This document shows, piece after piece, positions 26,236 to 37,113 of a DNA stretch of 56,366 nt. The stretch's first letter is position 1, and each line of letters begins with the position of its first letter. The translations under genes and the position numbers were made by a program. The stretch is from the NCBI RefSeq assembly GCF_003253705.1, contig NZ_QKYU01000030.1:1-56366 (forward strand). The letters are read 5' to 3'. Origin of the DNA: Humitalea rosea. Lineage in GTDB: Bacteria; Pseudomonadota; Alphaproteobacteria; Acetobacterales; Acetobacteraceae. Below the pieces are notes generated by a model that made no database searches, had not been told where the DNA came from, and saw nothing but the letters and a program-made list of their open reading frames with translations.

Positions 26236-27798
26236 ATGACCGCGACCGATCCCAGGAGCGTCACCGGCAAGTTCCCGCCGCCCGCCGAGACCTTCCAGCT
26301 TGCGGTGGTCGGCGCCGGCCCGGCCGGGCTCGCCGCCGCCATCGCCGCGGCGGAGGCCGGGCTGCGCGTGCTGCTGATCGACGAGAACCCGGTCGAGAGC
26401 GCGCAGATGGGCCTCGACGTGCCGCTGCTCTATGGCGGCCGCGCCACCGCCGCCACTGGGCGCCCCGCCCGCATGCTGGAGCAGGTGATCGCGAGCGATC
26501 CAGGCTTCGCCGAGGCCTTCGACCTTGGTGTGGATGTGCGGCTCGGCACCGCCTGCTGGGGCGCCTTCGCCAATGGCCCGAACCGGCAGGCGCTGCCCGG
26601 GCTGCTGCTGGGGCTGGCCGATGCCGAACGCTCCTGGCTTTGCGGCGCGCAGCGGCTGCTCCTGGCGCCCGGGGCGCGCGATTTGGTGCTGGGGTTTCCC
26701 GGCTCCGACCAGCCTGGCGTGGTGGGCGCCCAGGCGGTCGCGGCGCTGCTCGGGCGCTACGACGCCTTTGCCGGGCGCAGGGCGGTGGTGCTGGGCTCGG
26801 GCACGTTGGGGATCGAGACGGCGCTGTTGCTGCTCGAGCGGGGCATCGCGGTCGCCGCCGTCATCGAGGCGCGCGACGTGCCGCAGGCGCCGACCGATGC
26901 GCTGGATGGGCGCGGCGTGCCGGTGCTCTGCGGCATGCTCCCGGGTGAAGCCATTGGTGGGCCGGATGGGGTGACCGCGCTGCGCCTCGTGGCCACGGAT
27001 GGCAGCCCCGGCCCGCTGCTGGAGGCCGATACCGTAGTCCTGGCGGTCGGCACCGTGCCGAATGTCGAACTGGCGCAGGTCCTGGGCTGCGCCTTGGCCT
27101 TCGACGCCCTGCGCGGCGGCTGGGTGCCGGTGCTGGATGCCGATGGCGCCACCAGCCTGTCCATGGTCTTCATCGCCGGCGATGGCGCCGGGCTCGGGGA
27201 TGACGCCGCGGCGGCCGGCCGCCGCGCCGCGCTGGCCGCGGCACGCAGCCTGGGTCTCGCTGTGGCGGAGGCGGCCCCGCCTCGCCTGCCCGCCCCTGCC
27301 GACGCCATCGCCTATCGGATGGACTGGATGCGCGGGCTGATCGCAACCGGCGGCGCCGGCACGCTGGTGTGCCAATGCGAGGAGGTCTCGCGTGGCGATC
27401 TGTTGGAGTTGCGCCCACCGCGCTATCTGGACGCCCCGCCCCCACGCCCGGTCGCGAGCCTCGGCAACGGCGGGCCGGTGCATCCCGACCAGGTCAAGCG
27501 CCTGACCCGCGCCGGCATGGGACCCTGCCAGGGCCGCCGCTGCCGCGAGCAGGTGGCGATGCTGCTGGCGCTCGCGACCGATACGCCGCTGGAGACAATC
27601 CCGCTGGCCAGCTACCGCGCCCCGGTGCGGCCGCTGCCGCTCGGCCTGCTCGCCGATACCGAAGAATTGGCCGAGATGGCGGCGCATTGGGAGGTCTGGT
27701 TCGGCATCCAGGGCCAATGGGTGCCCTGGCGCGACATCGGCACGCCGCGGGAACACCTCGACCGCTACGGCGAGCCCGTCGATCCGGGGCATCTGTGA
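26236..27798 (+). CDS. FAD/NAD-dependent oxidoreductase with BFD-type iron-sulfur site (HcnB/OoxA-like alpha subunit)
   Basis: Flavoprotein of 520 residues. The N-terminal FAD site is VVGAGPAGLAAA; a second nucleotide site, VVLGSGTLGIETA, lies near residue 185. A C-terminal BFD-like domain has four Cys: C379 and C381 (CQCEE) and C431 and C436 (CQGRRC), expected to hold a [2Fe-2S] cluster. The family includes alpha subunits of hydrogen cyanide synthase, opine oxidase and D-hydroxyproline dehydrogenase. Its partner beta subunit follows with a TGATG overlap. The small ferredoxin-like gamma subunit often found with these is missing. Start ATG 26236 is chosen since the frame upstream looks non-coding. 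Confidence 0.83.
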   Translation: MTATDPRSVTGKFPPPAETFQLAVVGAGPAGLAAAIAAAEAGLRVLLIDENPVESAQMGLDVPLLYGGRATAATGRPARMLEQVIASDPGFAEAFDLGVDVRLGTACWGAFANGPNRQALPGLLLGLADAERSWLCGAQRLLLAPGARDLVLGFPGSDQPGVVGAQAVAALLGRYDAFAGRRAVVLGSGTLGIETALLLLERGIAVAAVIEARDVPQAPTDALDGRGVPVLCGMLPGEAIGGPDGVTALRLVATDGSPGPLLEADTVVLAVGTVPNVELAQVLGCALAFDALRGGWVPVLDADGATSLSMVFIAGDGAGLGDDAAAAGRRAALAAARSLGLAVAEAAPPRLPAPADAIAYRMDWMRGLIATGGAGTLVCQCEEVSRGDLLELRPPRYLDAPPPRPVASLGNGGPVHPDQVKRLTRAGMGPCQGRRCREQVAMLLALATDTPLETIPLASYRAPVRPLPLGLLADTEELAEMAAHWEVWFGIQGQWVPWRDIGTPREHLDRYGEPVDPGHL

Positions 27799-29000
27799 TG
27801 CGCGCCCCGGTCCAGGATACCGAGGCCACGGGCGCCGCCGTGATCGTGATCGGCGGCGGCGTCACCGGCCTCAGCGCCGCCTGGTGGCTGGCGCGGCAGG
27901 GTGTGGCGGTGCTGGTGCTGGAACGCGGCATCGTCGGCTGGGAGGCCTCGGGCCGCAATGGCGGCGGCTGCACCCATTACGCGAGCCCGCTGTTCCGCGA
28001 GGAACAGCATCTCTGGCCGCAGATGGATGCGCTGCTCGGCTACCCGACCGAGCACCGCCCCTACCGTATCGGTGTGGCGATGGACGAGATGGGGCTGAAG
28101 CGTTTCCGCCGCATGGCCGAGATCGCCGCCGAGGATGGCTTTTCCGCCACCATGCTGGACCCGAAGGCGCTGCGCGAGGCGGCACCGCTGGTCACCGAGG
28201 CCGCGGCGGGCGGGGTCTTCTTCGACTTCGGCGGCCATGCCAATCCGCAGCGGACGGTGCAGGCCTATGCCTGGGCGCTGGAGGATCTCGGCGGTCGCAT
28301 CCTCCAGCACACCACCCTCACCGGGTTCCAGCGCAGGGGCGGCAAGGTCACGGCGGTGGAGACCGATCGCGGCGTCTTCGGCTGCGACACGCTGGTGGTC
28401 GCGGCGGGGCCGGGGACGGGGCCGCTGCTCGGCCGATTGGGGGCGCATCTGCCGATGGCGCCGGCGCGGGCGGAGATGATCGTGACCGAGCCGCTGCCGC
28501 CGATGCGGCACGGGGGCGTGGACGGCAACGGGCTCTACGGGCGGCAGACCCTGCGCGGCAACCTCGCCTATGGCGGCGGGCCGCATGAATGGCTGGCCGA
28601 GGAGCCGCCGCCCGACCGGCCCGGGACGCCGCTGCTGCGCAACCTCGCCCATCGCGTCGCGACGCTGTTCCCCCGCGCCGCCCATGCAAGGGTGATCCGC
28701 AGCTGGGCGGGGGTGATCGAGAACACGCCCGATGGGCGCCCGGTGCTGGATGTGCTGGAGGACCCGCCGAATGTGGTCGCGGCCACCATGTCCAGCGTCG
28801 GCTTCGGCCTCTCGCCGGCCTCGGGCCGCGCCATCGCCGATCTGGCGCTGCATGGCAGCTGCCAATTTGCCGATCTGAGCAGCCTGCGTCTGGACCGTTT
28901 CAAGAATGTGCCGCTGGATTGGCGGGAGCGGCGCGGCTGGGTGCCGCCCGTGCCGCCGGATGCCGGCGAGACCGCACAGCACATGGGAGAGTTTGCATGA
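27798..29000 (+). CDS. FAD-dependent amine/imino-acid oxidoreductase (HcnC/OoxB-like beta subunit)
   Basis: DAO-fold flavoenzyme of 400 residues. FAD site VIGGGVTGLSAAWWLA is followed by ERGIVGWEASGRNGGGC, a strong DAO-family pattern where Gly-rich residues contact the flavin. The C-terminus DVLEDPPNVVAATMSSVGFGLSPASGRAIADL closes the FAD site. In heterodimeric opine or D-hydroxyproline dehydrogenases the beta subunit oxidises the C-N bond and passes electrons to the alpha subunit. The one-base overlap with the alpha gene supports a complex. No covalent-FAD Cys is evident. Confidence 0.83.
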   Translation: MRAPVQDTEATGAAVIVIGGGVTGLSAAWWLARQGVAVLVLERGIVGWEASGRNGGGCTHYASPLFREEQHLWPQMDALLGYPTEHRPYRIGVAMDEMGLKRFRRMAEIAAEDGFSATMLDPKALREAAPLVTEAAAGGVFFDFGGHANPQRTVQAYAWALEDLGGRILQHTTLTGFQRRGGKVTAVETDRGVFGCDTLVVAAGPGTGPLLGRLGAHLPMAPARAEMIVTEPLPPMRHGGVDGNGLYGRQTLRGNLAYGGGPHEWLAEEPPPDRPGTPLLRNLAHRVATLFPRAAHARVIRSWAGVIENTPDGRPVLDVLEDPPNVVAATMSSVGFGLSPASGRAIADLALHGSCQFADLSSLRLDRFKNVPLDWRERRGWVPPVPPDAGETAQHMGEFA

Positions 29001-30124
29001 CCGGTAAGGCTTTGGTTGTTGGTGGCGGCATCGCCGGGCTCTCCTGCGCCTGGGGCTTGCGCAAGCGCGGGTGGGAGGTGGAGCTGTTCGAGCAGGGCCC
29101 GCTGCCGAACCCCAAGGCCTCCTCCTACGACGAGCATCGCATCACCCGTCACGCCTATGGCAAAATGTCCGGCTATGCCCGGCTGATGCCTGAGGCGTTC
29201 CGCACCTGGGACCGGCTCTGGGCCGATATCGGCACCTCGCATTACGAGCCGACCGGGGCCGTCTATGTGCTGCGCCACGACAATGGCTGGTATGACGCGA
29301 CCGTCGCCTCGCTGAACGAACTCGGCATCGGCTATCGCGACCTGCCGCTGTCCGATCTTTCGACGCGGTTTCCGATGCTCAACCCGGTGGGCGTGGAGCG
29401 GGTGGTGGAGACATCGGGTGCGGGGATGCTGTTTCCCATCCGTATCATGACCGACATGGTGGTGCTGCTGGGAAGGCTCGGCGTGGGGCTGCATGCCTGC
29501 ACCAAGGTCACGGAGGTCGATCCCGATCGCGGCACGCTGGTCGCCGATGGCAAGACCTGGTCCGGCGATGTGGTGGTGGTGGCGGCCGGCGCCTGGGCGG
29601 ATCGGCTGGAGCCCTCGATCAAGGGCATCAGCGTGCCCTCGCGCCAGGCCGTGCTGTATCTTTCGCCGCCGACCGATCTCGCGGCGGCCTGGGCCGCGGC
29701 GCCGGTGCTGCTGGACCAGGCGGCGGGCGGCGGCATCTACATCCTGCCGCCGCGCCGCGGCACCCGGCTGAAGGTTGGTGATCACGTCTTCTCCCGCCGC
29801 GGCGACGCCGATGCCGACCGCACCGCGACCGAGGAGGATCTGGCGCGGCTCTGGCCCACGCTGCGCAACGCTTTCCTCGGCATGGACCGCTACGCGGTGC
29901 TGGAACCCAAGGCCTGCTACTACACCGTCACCGAGGATGAACGCTTCCTGGTCAAGCCGACCGGGGCCGCGGGCTGGGTGATCAGCGCCTGTTCCGGCCA
30001 TGGCTTCAAGCTCGGCTCCCTGATCGGCGATGGCGTTGCCGCGGCCATCGCCGGCGAGCGCCCGGGCGAGGACATCTCTGCCTGGGCCGCCGGGGAGACG
30101 GTGCCGGAACCGGCCGAGGCATGA
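28997..30124 (+). CDS. Monomeric sarcosine oxidase-like FAD enzyme
   Basis: DAO-superfamily oxidase of 375 residues, close in pattern to monomeric sarcosine oxidase and N-methyltryptophan oxidase. FAD site VVGGGIAGLSCAWG at the start, EHRITRHAYG near residue 47, the segment KACYYTVTEDERF with Cys307 at the place of the covalent flavin Cys, and SGHGFKLGS near the C-terminus. Such enzymes remove N-methyl or similar groups from secondary amines and release peroxide or pass on electrons. It overlaps the previous gene by ATGA. Thus two different C-N oxidising enzymes are encoded in a row, just ahead of a peptide/opine-type importer. Substrate unproven. Confidence 0.82.
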   Translation: MTGKALVVGGGIAGLSCAWGLRKRGWEVELFEQGPLPNPKASSYDEHRITRHAYGKMSGYARLMPEAFRTWDRLWADIGTSHYEPTGAVYVLRHDNGWYDATVASLNELGIGYRDLPLSDLSTRFPMLNPVGVERVVETSGAGMLFPIRIMTDMVVLLGRLGVGLHACTKVTEVDPDRGTLVADGKTWSGDVVVVAAGAWADRLEPSIKGISVPSRQAVLYLSPPTDLAAAWAAAPVLLDQAAGGGIYILPPRRGTRLKVGDHVFSRRGDADADRTATEEDLARLWPTLRNAFLGMDRYAVLEPKACYYTVTEDERFLVKPTGAAGWVISACSGHGFKLGSLIGDGVAAAIAGERPGEDISAWAAGETVPEPAEA

Positions 30125-30128
30125 CGTC

Positions 30129-32049
<1,921 letters not shown>

Positions 32050-32059
32050 AGGAGGCAGC

Positions 32060-33013
32060 ATGCTCCGCTTCATCGCCACCCGGCTGCTGCAATCCATCCC
32101 TCTGGTGATCGGCGTGTCCCTGATCGGCTTCGCGCTGATGCATCTGGCCCCGGGCGGGCCGCTCGCGGTCTATACGCTGAACCCCAGCATCAATGCGCAG
32201 GACATCGAGCGCATCCGGATCATCTTCGGCCTCGACCAGCCCATCCACATCCAATACGTGAAATGGGCGACCGGCATGCTGCGCGGCGACTGGGGCAATA
32301 CCTTCTTCGGCGGGCGCCCGGTGCTCGATGTCATCCTGGAACGCGTGCCGGCAACGATGCTGCTGATGGGCTCGGCGCTGGCCGTCGCCATCGTGCTGGG
32401 GCTGGCCATCGGCATCCTCGGCGCGGTGAAGCGGCATTCCATCTTCGACTACCTGGCCACCAGCGGCGCGCTTTTCGCGCTGTCCTTCCCGACCTTCTGG
32501 TTCGGGCTGATGGCGATCTACGTCTTCGCCGTCCGGCTGCGCTGGCTGCCGAGCGGGGGCATGTTCGAGCTGGGCGAGGAAGACAATATCATCGACCTGC
32601 TGCGGCATCTGGTGCTGCCGACCGCGGTGCTCGGCCTCGTCATCACCGCGAGCTGGAGCCGCTATGCGCGATCCGCCTTCCTTGAGGTGCTGCAACAGGA
32701 TTACATGCGGACGGCGCGGGCCAAGGGGCTGCGCTTCCACCAGCGGCTGCTGCGCCATGCCTTCCCCAATGCGGTCAAGCCGCTGATCGCGCTGCTGGGT
32801 GTGGAGCTGCCCTTCCTCTTCTCGGGCGCGCTGGTGGCCGAGACGATCTTCGGCTGGCCGGGCATGGGGCGGCTCTTCGTGGATGCGCTCTCGATGAAGG
32901 AATACCCGATCCTGATGGGCATGATCGTCTTCACCGCGCTGTTCGTCATTGTCGGCAATCTGCTCGCCGATGTCGCGATCGCGGCCATCGATCCGCGGGT
33001 GCGGCTCGCATGA
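32060..33013 (+). CDS. Dpp/Opp-type ABC importer permease (DppB-like)
   Basis: Inner-membrane permease of 317 residues. The N-terminus (RFIATRLLQSIPLVIGVSLI) is the usual first helix of DppB. The periplasmic loop has the family pattern LNPSINAQDIERIR, and the EAA-type loop is YMRTARAKGLRFHQRLLRHAFPN, followed by AETIFGWPGMGRLFVDA. GGAGG 6 bases before ATG 32060 sets the start. It overlaps the DppC-like gene by the 4-base ATGA. Confidence 0.92.
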   Translation: MLRFIATRLLQSIPLVIGVSLIGFALMHLAPGGPLAVYTLNPSINAQDIERIRIIFGLDQPIHIQYVKWATGMLRGDWGNTFFGGRPVLDVILERVPATMLLMGSALAVAIVLGLAIGILGAVKRHSIFDYLATSGALFALSFPTFWFGLMAIYVFAVRLRWLPSGGMFELGEEDNIIDLLRHLVLPTAVLGLVITASWSRYARSAFLEVLQQDYMRTARAKGLRFHQRLLRHAFPNAVKPLIALLGVELPFLFSGALVAETIFGWPGMGRLFVDALSMKEYPILMGMIVFTALFVIVGNLLADVAIAAIDPRVRLA

Positions 33014-33885
33014 CAGCCACGGTCGCCGTGAATTTCGGCGCGGGGCGGCGGCTCGCGCGGCGCTTCGCCGGGCATCGGCTGGCGCTGTTCGGGGCGGTGG
33101 TGGTGGTGCTGCTCTGCGCCGCGGCGCTGTTCGCGCCGCTGATCGCGCCACATGATCCGGTGGAGCTGGATACCAGCCTGCGCTTCATGGCCCCATTCCA
33201 GTCGGCGACCCATCCCCTCGGCACCGATGAGATCGGCCGCGACACGCTGAGCCGGCTGCTCTACGGCGGGCGGGTGTCGCTGACGGTCGGGCTGGTGGCG
33301 ATGCTGACGACGGTGCTGACGGGGGCCAGCATCGGCGTGCTCGCGGGCTATCTGGGCGGCTGGGTCGATGCGCTGCTGATGCGCTTCGTCGATACCATGC
33401 TGTGCTTCCCGCAGGTGTTCCTGCTGCTGGTCATCGCGGCCTTCATCCCGCCGACCCTGCTGTCCATGTCGCTGATCATCGGGCTGACCTCCTGGATGGA
33501 GGTGTCACGGATCGTGCGCTCCGAGGTGCTGCATCTGCGCGAGCAGGATTTCATCCTGGCTGCCCGGGCGCTCGGCGCCAGCAGCGGGCGGATCATGTTC
33601 CGCGAACTGCTGCCCAATGCCGCCGCCCCGATCCTGGTCGCGGCGACCTTGAAGGTCGCCTCGGCGGTATTGATGGAAAGCTATATCTCCTACCTCGGCT
33701 ATGGCGTGCAGCCGCCGCTGGCAAGCTGGGGCAACATGCTGACCAATGCCCAGGGGTATTTCGACACCGTGCCCTGGCTCGCGGTGCTGCCGGGCGTGCT
33801 GATTACGCTCACCGTCATGGGGTTCAATTTTCTCGGCGACGGCCTGCGGGACGCGCTCGATCCACGCCTCACCCTCAACCGATGA
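33010..33885 (+). CDS. Dpp/Opp-type ABC importer permease (DppC-like)
   Basis: Second permease, 291 residues. After a first helix (LALFGAVVVVLLCAAALFAPLIAP) comes the DppC signature HPLGTDEIGRDTLSRLLYGGRVSL. The ATPase-docking loop is FILAARALGASSGRIMFRELLPN, and the C-terminus FNFLGDGLRDALDPRL is typical. It closes the membrane part of the importer; the binding-protein gene follows after 16 bp, which contains the site AGAAGGATCTCC. Confidence 0.92.
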   Translation: MTATVAVNFGAGRRLARRFAGHRLALFGAVVVVLLCAAALFAPLIAPHDPVELDTSLRFMAPFQSATHPLGTDEIGRDTLSRLLYGGRVSLTVGLVAMLTTVLTGASIGVLAGYLGGWVDALLMRFVDTMLCFPQVFLLLVIAAFIPPTLLSMSLIIGLTSWMEVSRIVRSEVLHLREQDFILAARALGASSGRIMFRELLPNAAAPILVAATLKVASAVLMESYISYLGYGVQPPLASWGNMLTNAQGYFDTVPWLAVLPGVLITLTVMGFNFLGDGLRDALDPRLTLNR

Positions 33886-33901
33886 AGAAGGATCTCCTGC
33901 C

Positions 33902-35542
33902 ATGACAGAGACGATGCATTCTCCTGGCTGGTCGCGCCGCGGCGTGATCGCCGGCGCCGGCGGGCTGCTCCTGCCGGCGGGGCTCGCCACACCCGCGCTG
34001 GCGCAGCAGAACACCGACCGCATCATCCTCGGCATGACGCAGGAGCCGGTGCAGTTCAACCCGCTGCTCTACGTCAACTCTGGCACCGAGAACGTGCCGG
34101 AGGCCTGCATGTTCGATGCGCTCTGGGACATCGACGACACCGGCACCTTCATCCCCAACCTCGCGGCGGCGGTGCCGAGCGGGGAGAATGGCGGGATCTC
34201 CAGCGGCGGGCTGATCTGGAAGATCGCGCTGAAGCCGGGGGTGAAATGGAGCGACGGCCATGCCTTCACCGCGCATGATGTCGAATTCACGTACCAGACC
34301 ATCATGAACCCCGGGGTCGCGGTGCGCAGCCGTGGCGGCTTCGACCTGATCAAGACCTTCAAGGTCGTCGATGACCTCAACATCGAAATCGAGCTGTCCC
34401 GCGCCTTCGTGCCCTTCCTCTGGGCTTGGCAGAACATGCATATCGTGCCGAAGCATCTGCTGGCCGGCGAGGCGAATATCAACACCGCCCCCTTCAACAC
34501 CCGACCCGTCGGCACCGGCCCCTTCATGCTGCGCAGCCGCACCGCCGGCAGCCACACGATCTACGAGCGCAACCCCAACTACCATCGCGGCCCGTCCAAG
34601 GTGCGGCAGTTCATCCACAAGGTCGTGCCCGACCAGCTCGTGCTGTATGGCCAGGCGCGGACCGGCGAGGTCGATTACATGGCGCTGGCCGGCGTGCCCA
34701 ATGACCGCTGGGACGAGGCCGGCAAGATCGCCGACCGCGACATGCTGATCCTGAACAGCCCGAATGTGCAGTTCATCTACTTCAACTGCGGCAAGCCGAT
34801 GTTCGCCGATCCCAAGGTGCGGCGCGCGCTCTACATCGCCTGCGAGATGCAGAAGTCTATCGACGACGTCTATTTCGGGACCTATCAGCGGACGCTCTCC
34901 TATCTGTCGCCGGCGCACTGGGCCTACAACGCCGCCCTGGTCGATGAGACGCCGAACCCCGAGCTGGCCTCGCGCCTGCTGGACGAGGCGGGTTGGACCA
35001 TGGGGCCCGACAATGTGCGGATGAAGAACGGCGAGAAGCTGCACTTCACCATGTCCACCACCGCCGGCAACCCATCCCGCCAGGCGACCGAGGCGCTGTT
35101 CCAACAGAACTGGAAGCGCATCGGCGTCGAGATGGAAATTCGCAACATGCCGGCCAGCGTGGTCTGGGGCGAATACACCACGCGCAGCCAGTTCGACACG
35201 CTGCTGGTGGCATGGGATCCGACCGTCGGCCTCGATCCCGATTATACGGCTCGGGCGCATTCCAAGCAGATCCCGGTACAGACCGGCGTCGGCTCCAACT
35301 ACACGCAATACGCCAACCCCGAGGTTGACCGGCTACTGGAACTCGGTGTCACGCAGACCGCCACGGCCGACCGCAAGGCGACCTATGCCAAGGTGCAGGA
35401 AATCCTGTTGCAGGAGGTGCCCTTTGCCCCGCAAGGCGCGACGCGCCAGGCGCATCTGAAAAAGAAGCCGCTCCAGGGAGTCAAGCCGAACTCCTATGTC
35501 ACGGACATCACCTGGAACGTGCAGGACTGGGGCTGGGCCTAG
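33902..35542 (+). CDS. ABC solute-binding protein family 5 (dipeptide/opine type)
   Basis: Receptor of the adjacent importer, 546 residues. A Tat-style signal (WSRRGVIAGAGGLLLPAGLA, cleavage near LAQQ) leads the protein. Family-5 features: TQEPVQFNPLLYVNSGTENVPEACMFDALWD, IWKIALKPGVKWSDGHAFTAHDVEFTY and the C-terminal QEILLQEVPFAPQGATRQ (each shortened or split here). It is a distant relative of the minus-strand family-5 protein in the same island, so two receptors may feed one importer. Its place straight after the flavoenzymes suggests the ligand is the amine or opine they oxidise. Confidence 0.88.
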   Translation: MTETMHSPGWSRRGVIAGAGGLLLPAGLATPALAQQNTDRIILGMTQEPVQFNPLLYVNSGTENVPEACMFDALWDIDDTGTFIPNLAAAVPSGENGGISSGGLIWKIALKPGVKWSDGHAFTAHDVEFTYQTIMNPGVAVRSRGGFDLIKTFKVVDDLNIEIELSRAFVPFLWAWQNMHIVPKHLLAGEANINTAPFNTRPVGTGPFMLRSRTAGSHTIYERNPNYHRGPSKVRQFIHKVVPDQLVLYGQARTGEVDYMALAGVPNDRWDEAGKIADRDMLILNSPNVQFIYFNCGKPMFADPKVRRALYIACEMQKSIDDVYFGTYQRTLSYLSPAHWAYNAALVDETPNPELASRLLDEAGWTMGPDNVRMKNGEKLHFTMSTTAGNPSRQATEALFQQNWKRIGVEMEIRNMPASVVWGEYTTRSQFDTLLVAWDPTVGLDPDYTARAHSKQIPVQTGVGSNYTQYANPEVDRLLELGVTQTATADRKATYAKVQEILLQEVPFAPQGATRQAHLKKKPLQGVKPNSYVTDITWNVQDWGWA

Positions 35543-35578
35543 CCGGGGCTTCGCAGGGGGGCGGCCTTCGGTGAAGAT

Positions 35579-35596
35579 GGCGGGCCCTCACCCGCC
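35579..35596. other. Small hairpin before amidohydrolase start
   Basis: GGCGGG (35579-35584), a 6-base loop, CCCGCC (35591-35596). It ends just before the GGAG ribosome site of the next gene, in the 62-bp gap after the binding protein. It could attenuate or mark a transcript end, but the stem is short for such GC-rich DNA. Confidence 0.3.
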
Positions 35597-35604
35597 GGAG
35601 CCCC

Positions 35605-36666
35605 ATGTCTGCCCCTCCTGAACCGCTGCTGAACGCCTCCCGCCAGATCGCCATTCGCGAAGCCTGGCTGGAGCGCCACCAGGAGCCGATCCTCCAGCCG
35701 GCGCTGCCCATCGTGGACCCGCACCACCACATGTGGGACCGCGCGGATGAGCGCTATCTGCTTGATGATCTGATGCGCGACACCGCCTCCGGCCATAACA
35801 TCCGCGCCACTGTCTTCGTGCAGTGCAATTCCCGATACGACCAGGACGCCCCCCCGGAACGCCGCTCGCTTGGCGAGACCCGCTTCATCGCCAGCATCGC
35901 ACAGGCGAGCGCCGCTGACCTGGCCAGCCCGACCCGCGCCTGCGCCGGCATCATCGGCATGGTGGACCTCACCCTGGGTGATCGGGTGACCCCGCTGCTC
36001 GAGGCGCATGCGGCGATCGCCGGCGGGCGCTTCCGTGGCGTCCGCAACCGCACCGCCTGGGATCCCTCGCCGGAGGTGCGCAGCAACCTCGAATCCCCAC
36101 CCCCGGGGCCACTCGCCAACCCTGCCTTCCACCAGGGCGCGGCGCGGCTTGTGGCCCTTGGCCTCACGCTTGACGTCTGGGCCTATCATCCGCAGCTGCC
36201 GCAGGTCCTGGCGCTCGCCCGAGCCGTGCCGGCGCTGACGATCGTGGTGAACCATTGCGGCGGCCCGCTGGGCATCGGCCCCTTTGCCGGGCGGCGGGCG
36301 GAGGTCTTCGCGACATGGCGCCTGGCCATGGCAGCCCTGGCCTCCTGCCCCAATGTCGTCGTCAAGCTCGGCGGGCTGGCGATGGAGGTGATCGGCTTCG
36401 ATTTCCACCGCCAGCCAGAGCCTCCCGACTCCCTGGCATTGGCTGCGGCCTGGCGCCCCTATGTCGAAGCCTGCATCGAGATGTTTGGTGCCGGCCGCTG
36501 CATGTTCGAGAGCAACTTCCCGGTGGACAAGGGCATGTGCAGCTATGCCGTGCTGTGGAATGCCTTCAAGCGGCTGGCCGCGGGCGCCGGCGAGGCCGAG
36601 ACGGCGGCGCTGTTCCACGGCACTGCCACGCGCGTCTATCGCCTGCAGAATGCGAGGCCGTTGTAG
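35605..36666 (+). CDS. Amidohydrolase-2 family hydrolase (COG3618-type)
   Basis: TIM-barrel metal hydrolase of 353 residues. The first metal motif is VDPHHHMWD near residue 35, with TVFVQCNSRY, NHCGGP and CMFESNFPVDK further on, the ordered pattern of the amidohydrolase-2 or PDC-lactonase-like group. Members hydrolyse lactones or decarboxylate aromatic acids. The spacing of the motifs seems intact. It follows the importer by 62 bp and may process a lactone or cyclic product from the flavoenzyme steps; that link is inference from position only. Confidence 0.83.
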   Translation: MSAPPEPLLNASRQIAIREAWLERHQEPILQPALPIVDPHHHMWDRADERYLLDDLMRDTASGHNIRATVFVQCNSRYDQDAPPERRSLGETRFIASIAQASAADLASPTRACAGIIGMVDLTLGDRVTPLLEAHAAIAGGRFRGVRNRTAWDPSPEVRSNLESPPPGPLANPAFHQGAARLVALGLTLDVWAYHPQLPQVLALARAVPALTIVVNHCGGPLGIGPFAGRRAEVFATWRLAMAALASCPNVVVKLGGLAMEVIGFDFHRQPEPPDSLALAAAWRPYVEACIEMFGAGRCMFESNFPVDKGMCSYAVLWNAFKRLAAGAGEAETAALFHGTATRVYRLQNARPL

Positions 36667-36723
36667 GGGGGGTACTCCTCAGCATACCCTTGCATCTTCT
36701 GCCCTCATGTCCAGGGAGCCGAC

Positions 36724-37098
36724 ATGGCACAGGAACCACTCGCCCAGCGTGGCAATTTTCTCCACATCTACGACTTTCGGGTGAAGCCTGGCTTTGAGGA
36801 TGAATTCGTCCGGCTGTTCGAGGCATTCGACTACGGCGACGACAACCCCATGCATAAATCGCCGGCGCAGCGGAAGGATGGGGTGCTGTGCCGTGACTCC
36901 ACGGATCCGCAGCGCTTCTTCCTGATCGCGGAATGGGCCAGCATCGAGGAACATGCGAAGATCCTCCCTGTCCTCAAGGAGATGAAACCCGCCTTCATCC
37001 AGTATATCGAAGGCGGGGCGGCGGCGTTCAAGCCGCGGTATGTGGAGGTCGTGCTGTCCACCCCCGAGCACATCCTGAACAAGGCCGCCGAAGCCTGA
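36724..37098 (+). CDS. Antibiotic-biosynthesis-monooxygenase (ABM) domain protein
   Basis: Small protein of 124 residues with a dimeric alpha/beta-barrel ABM fold: FLHIYDFRVKPGFEDEFVRLF, then FFLIAEWASIEEHAKI and VEVVLSTPE. ABM proteins include cofactor-free oxygenases and many scavenging or unknown enzymes. AGGGAG 6 bases before ATG 36724 is a good ribosome site. It ends the plus-strand island; whether it shares the transcript with the amidohydrolase (57-bp gap) is not clear. Function is unknown beyond the fold. Confidence 0.75.
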   Translation: MAQEPLAQRGNFLHIYDFRVKPGFEDEFVRLFEAFDYGDDNPMHKSPAQRKDGVLCRDSTDPQRFFLIAEWASIEEHAKILPVLKEMKPAFIQYIEGGAAAFKPRYVEVVLSTPEHILNKAAEA

Positions 37099-37113
37099 CG
37101 GCGAGGCCCCAGA

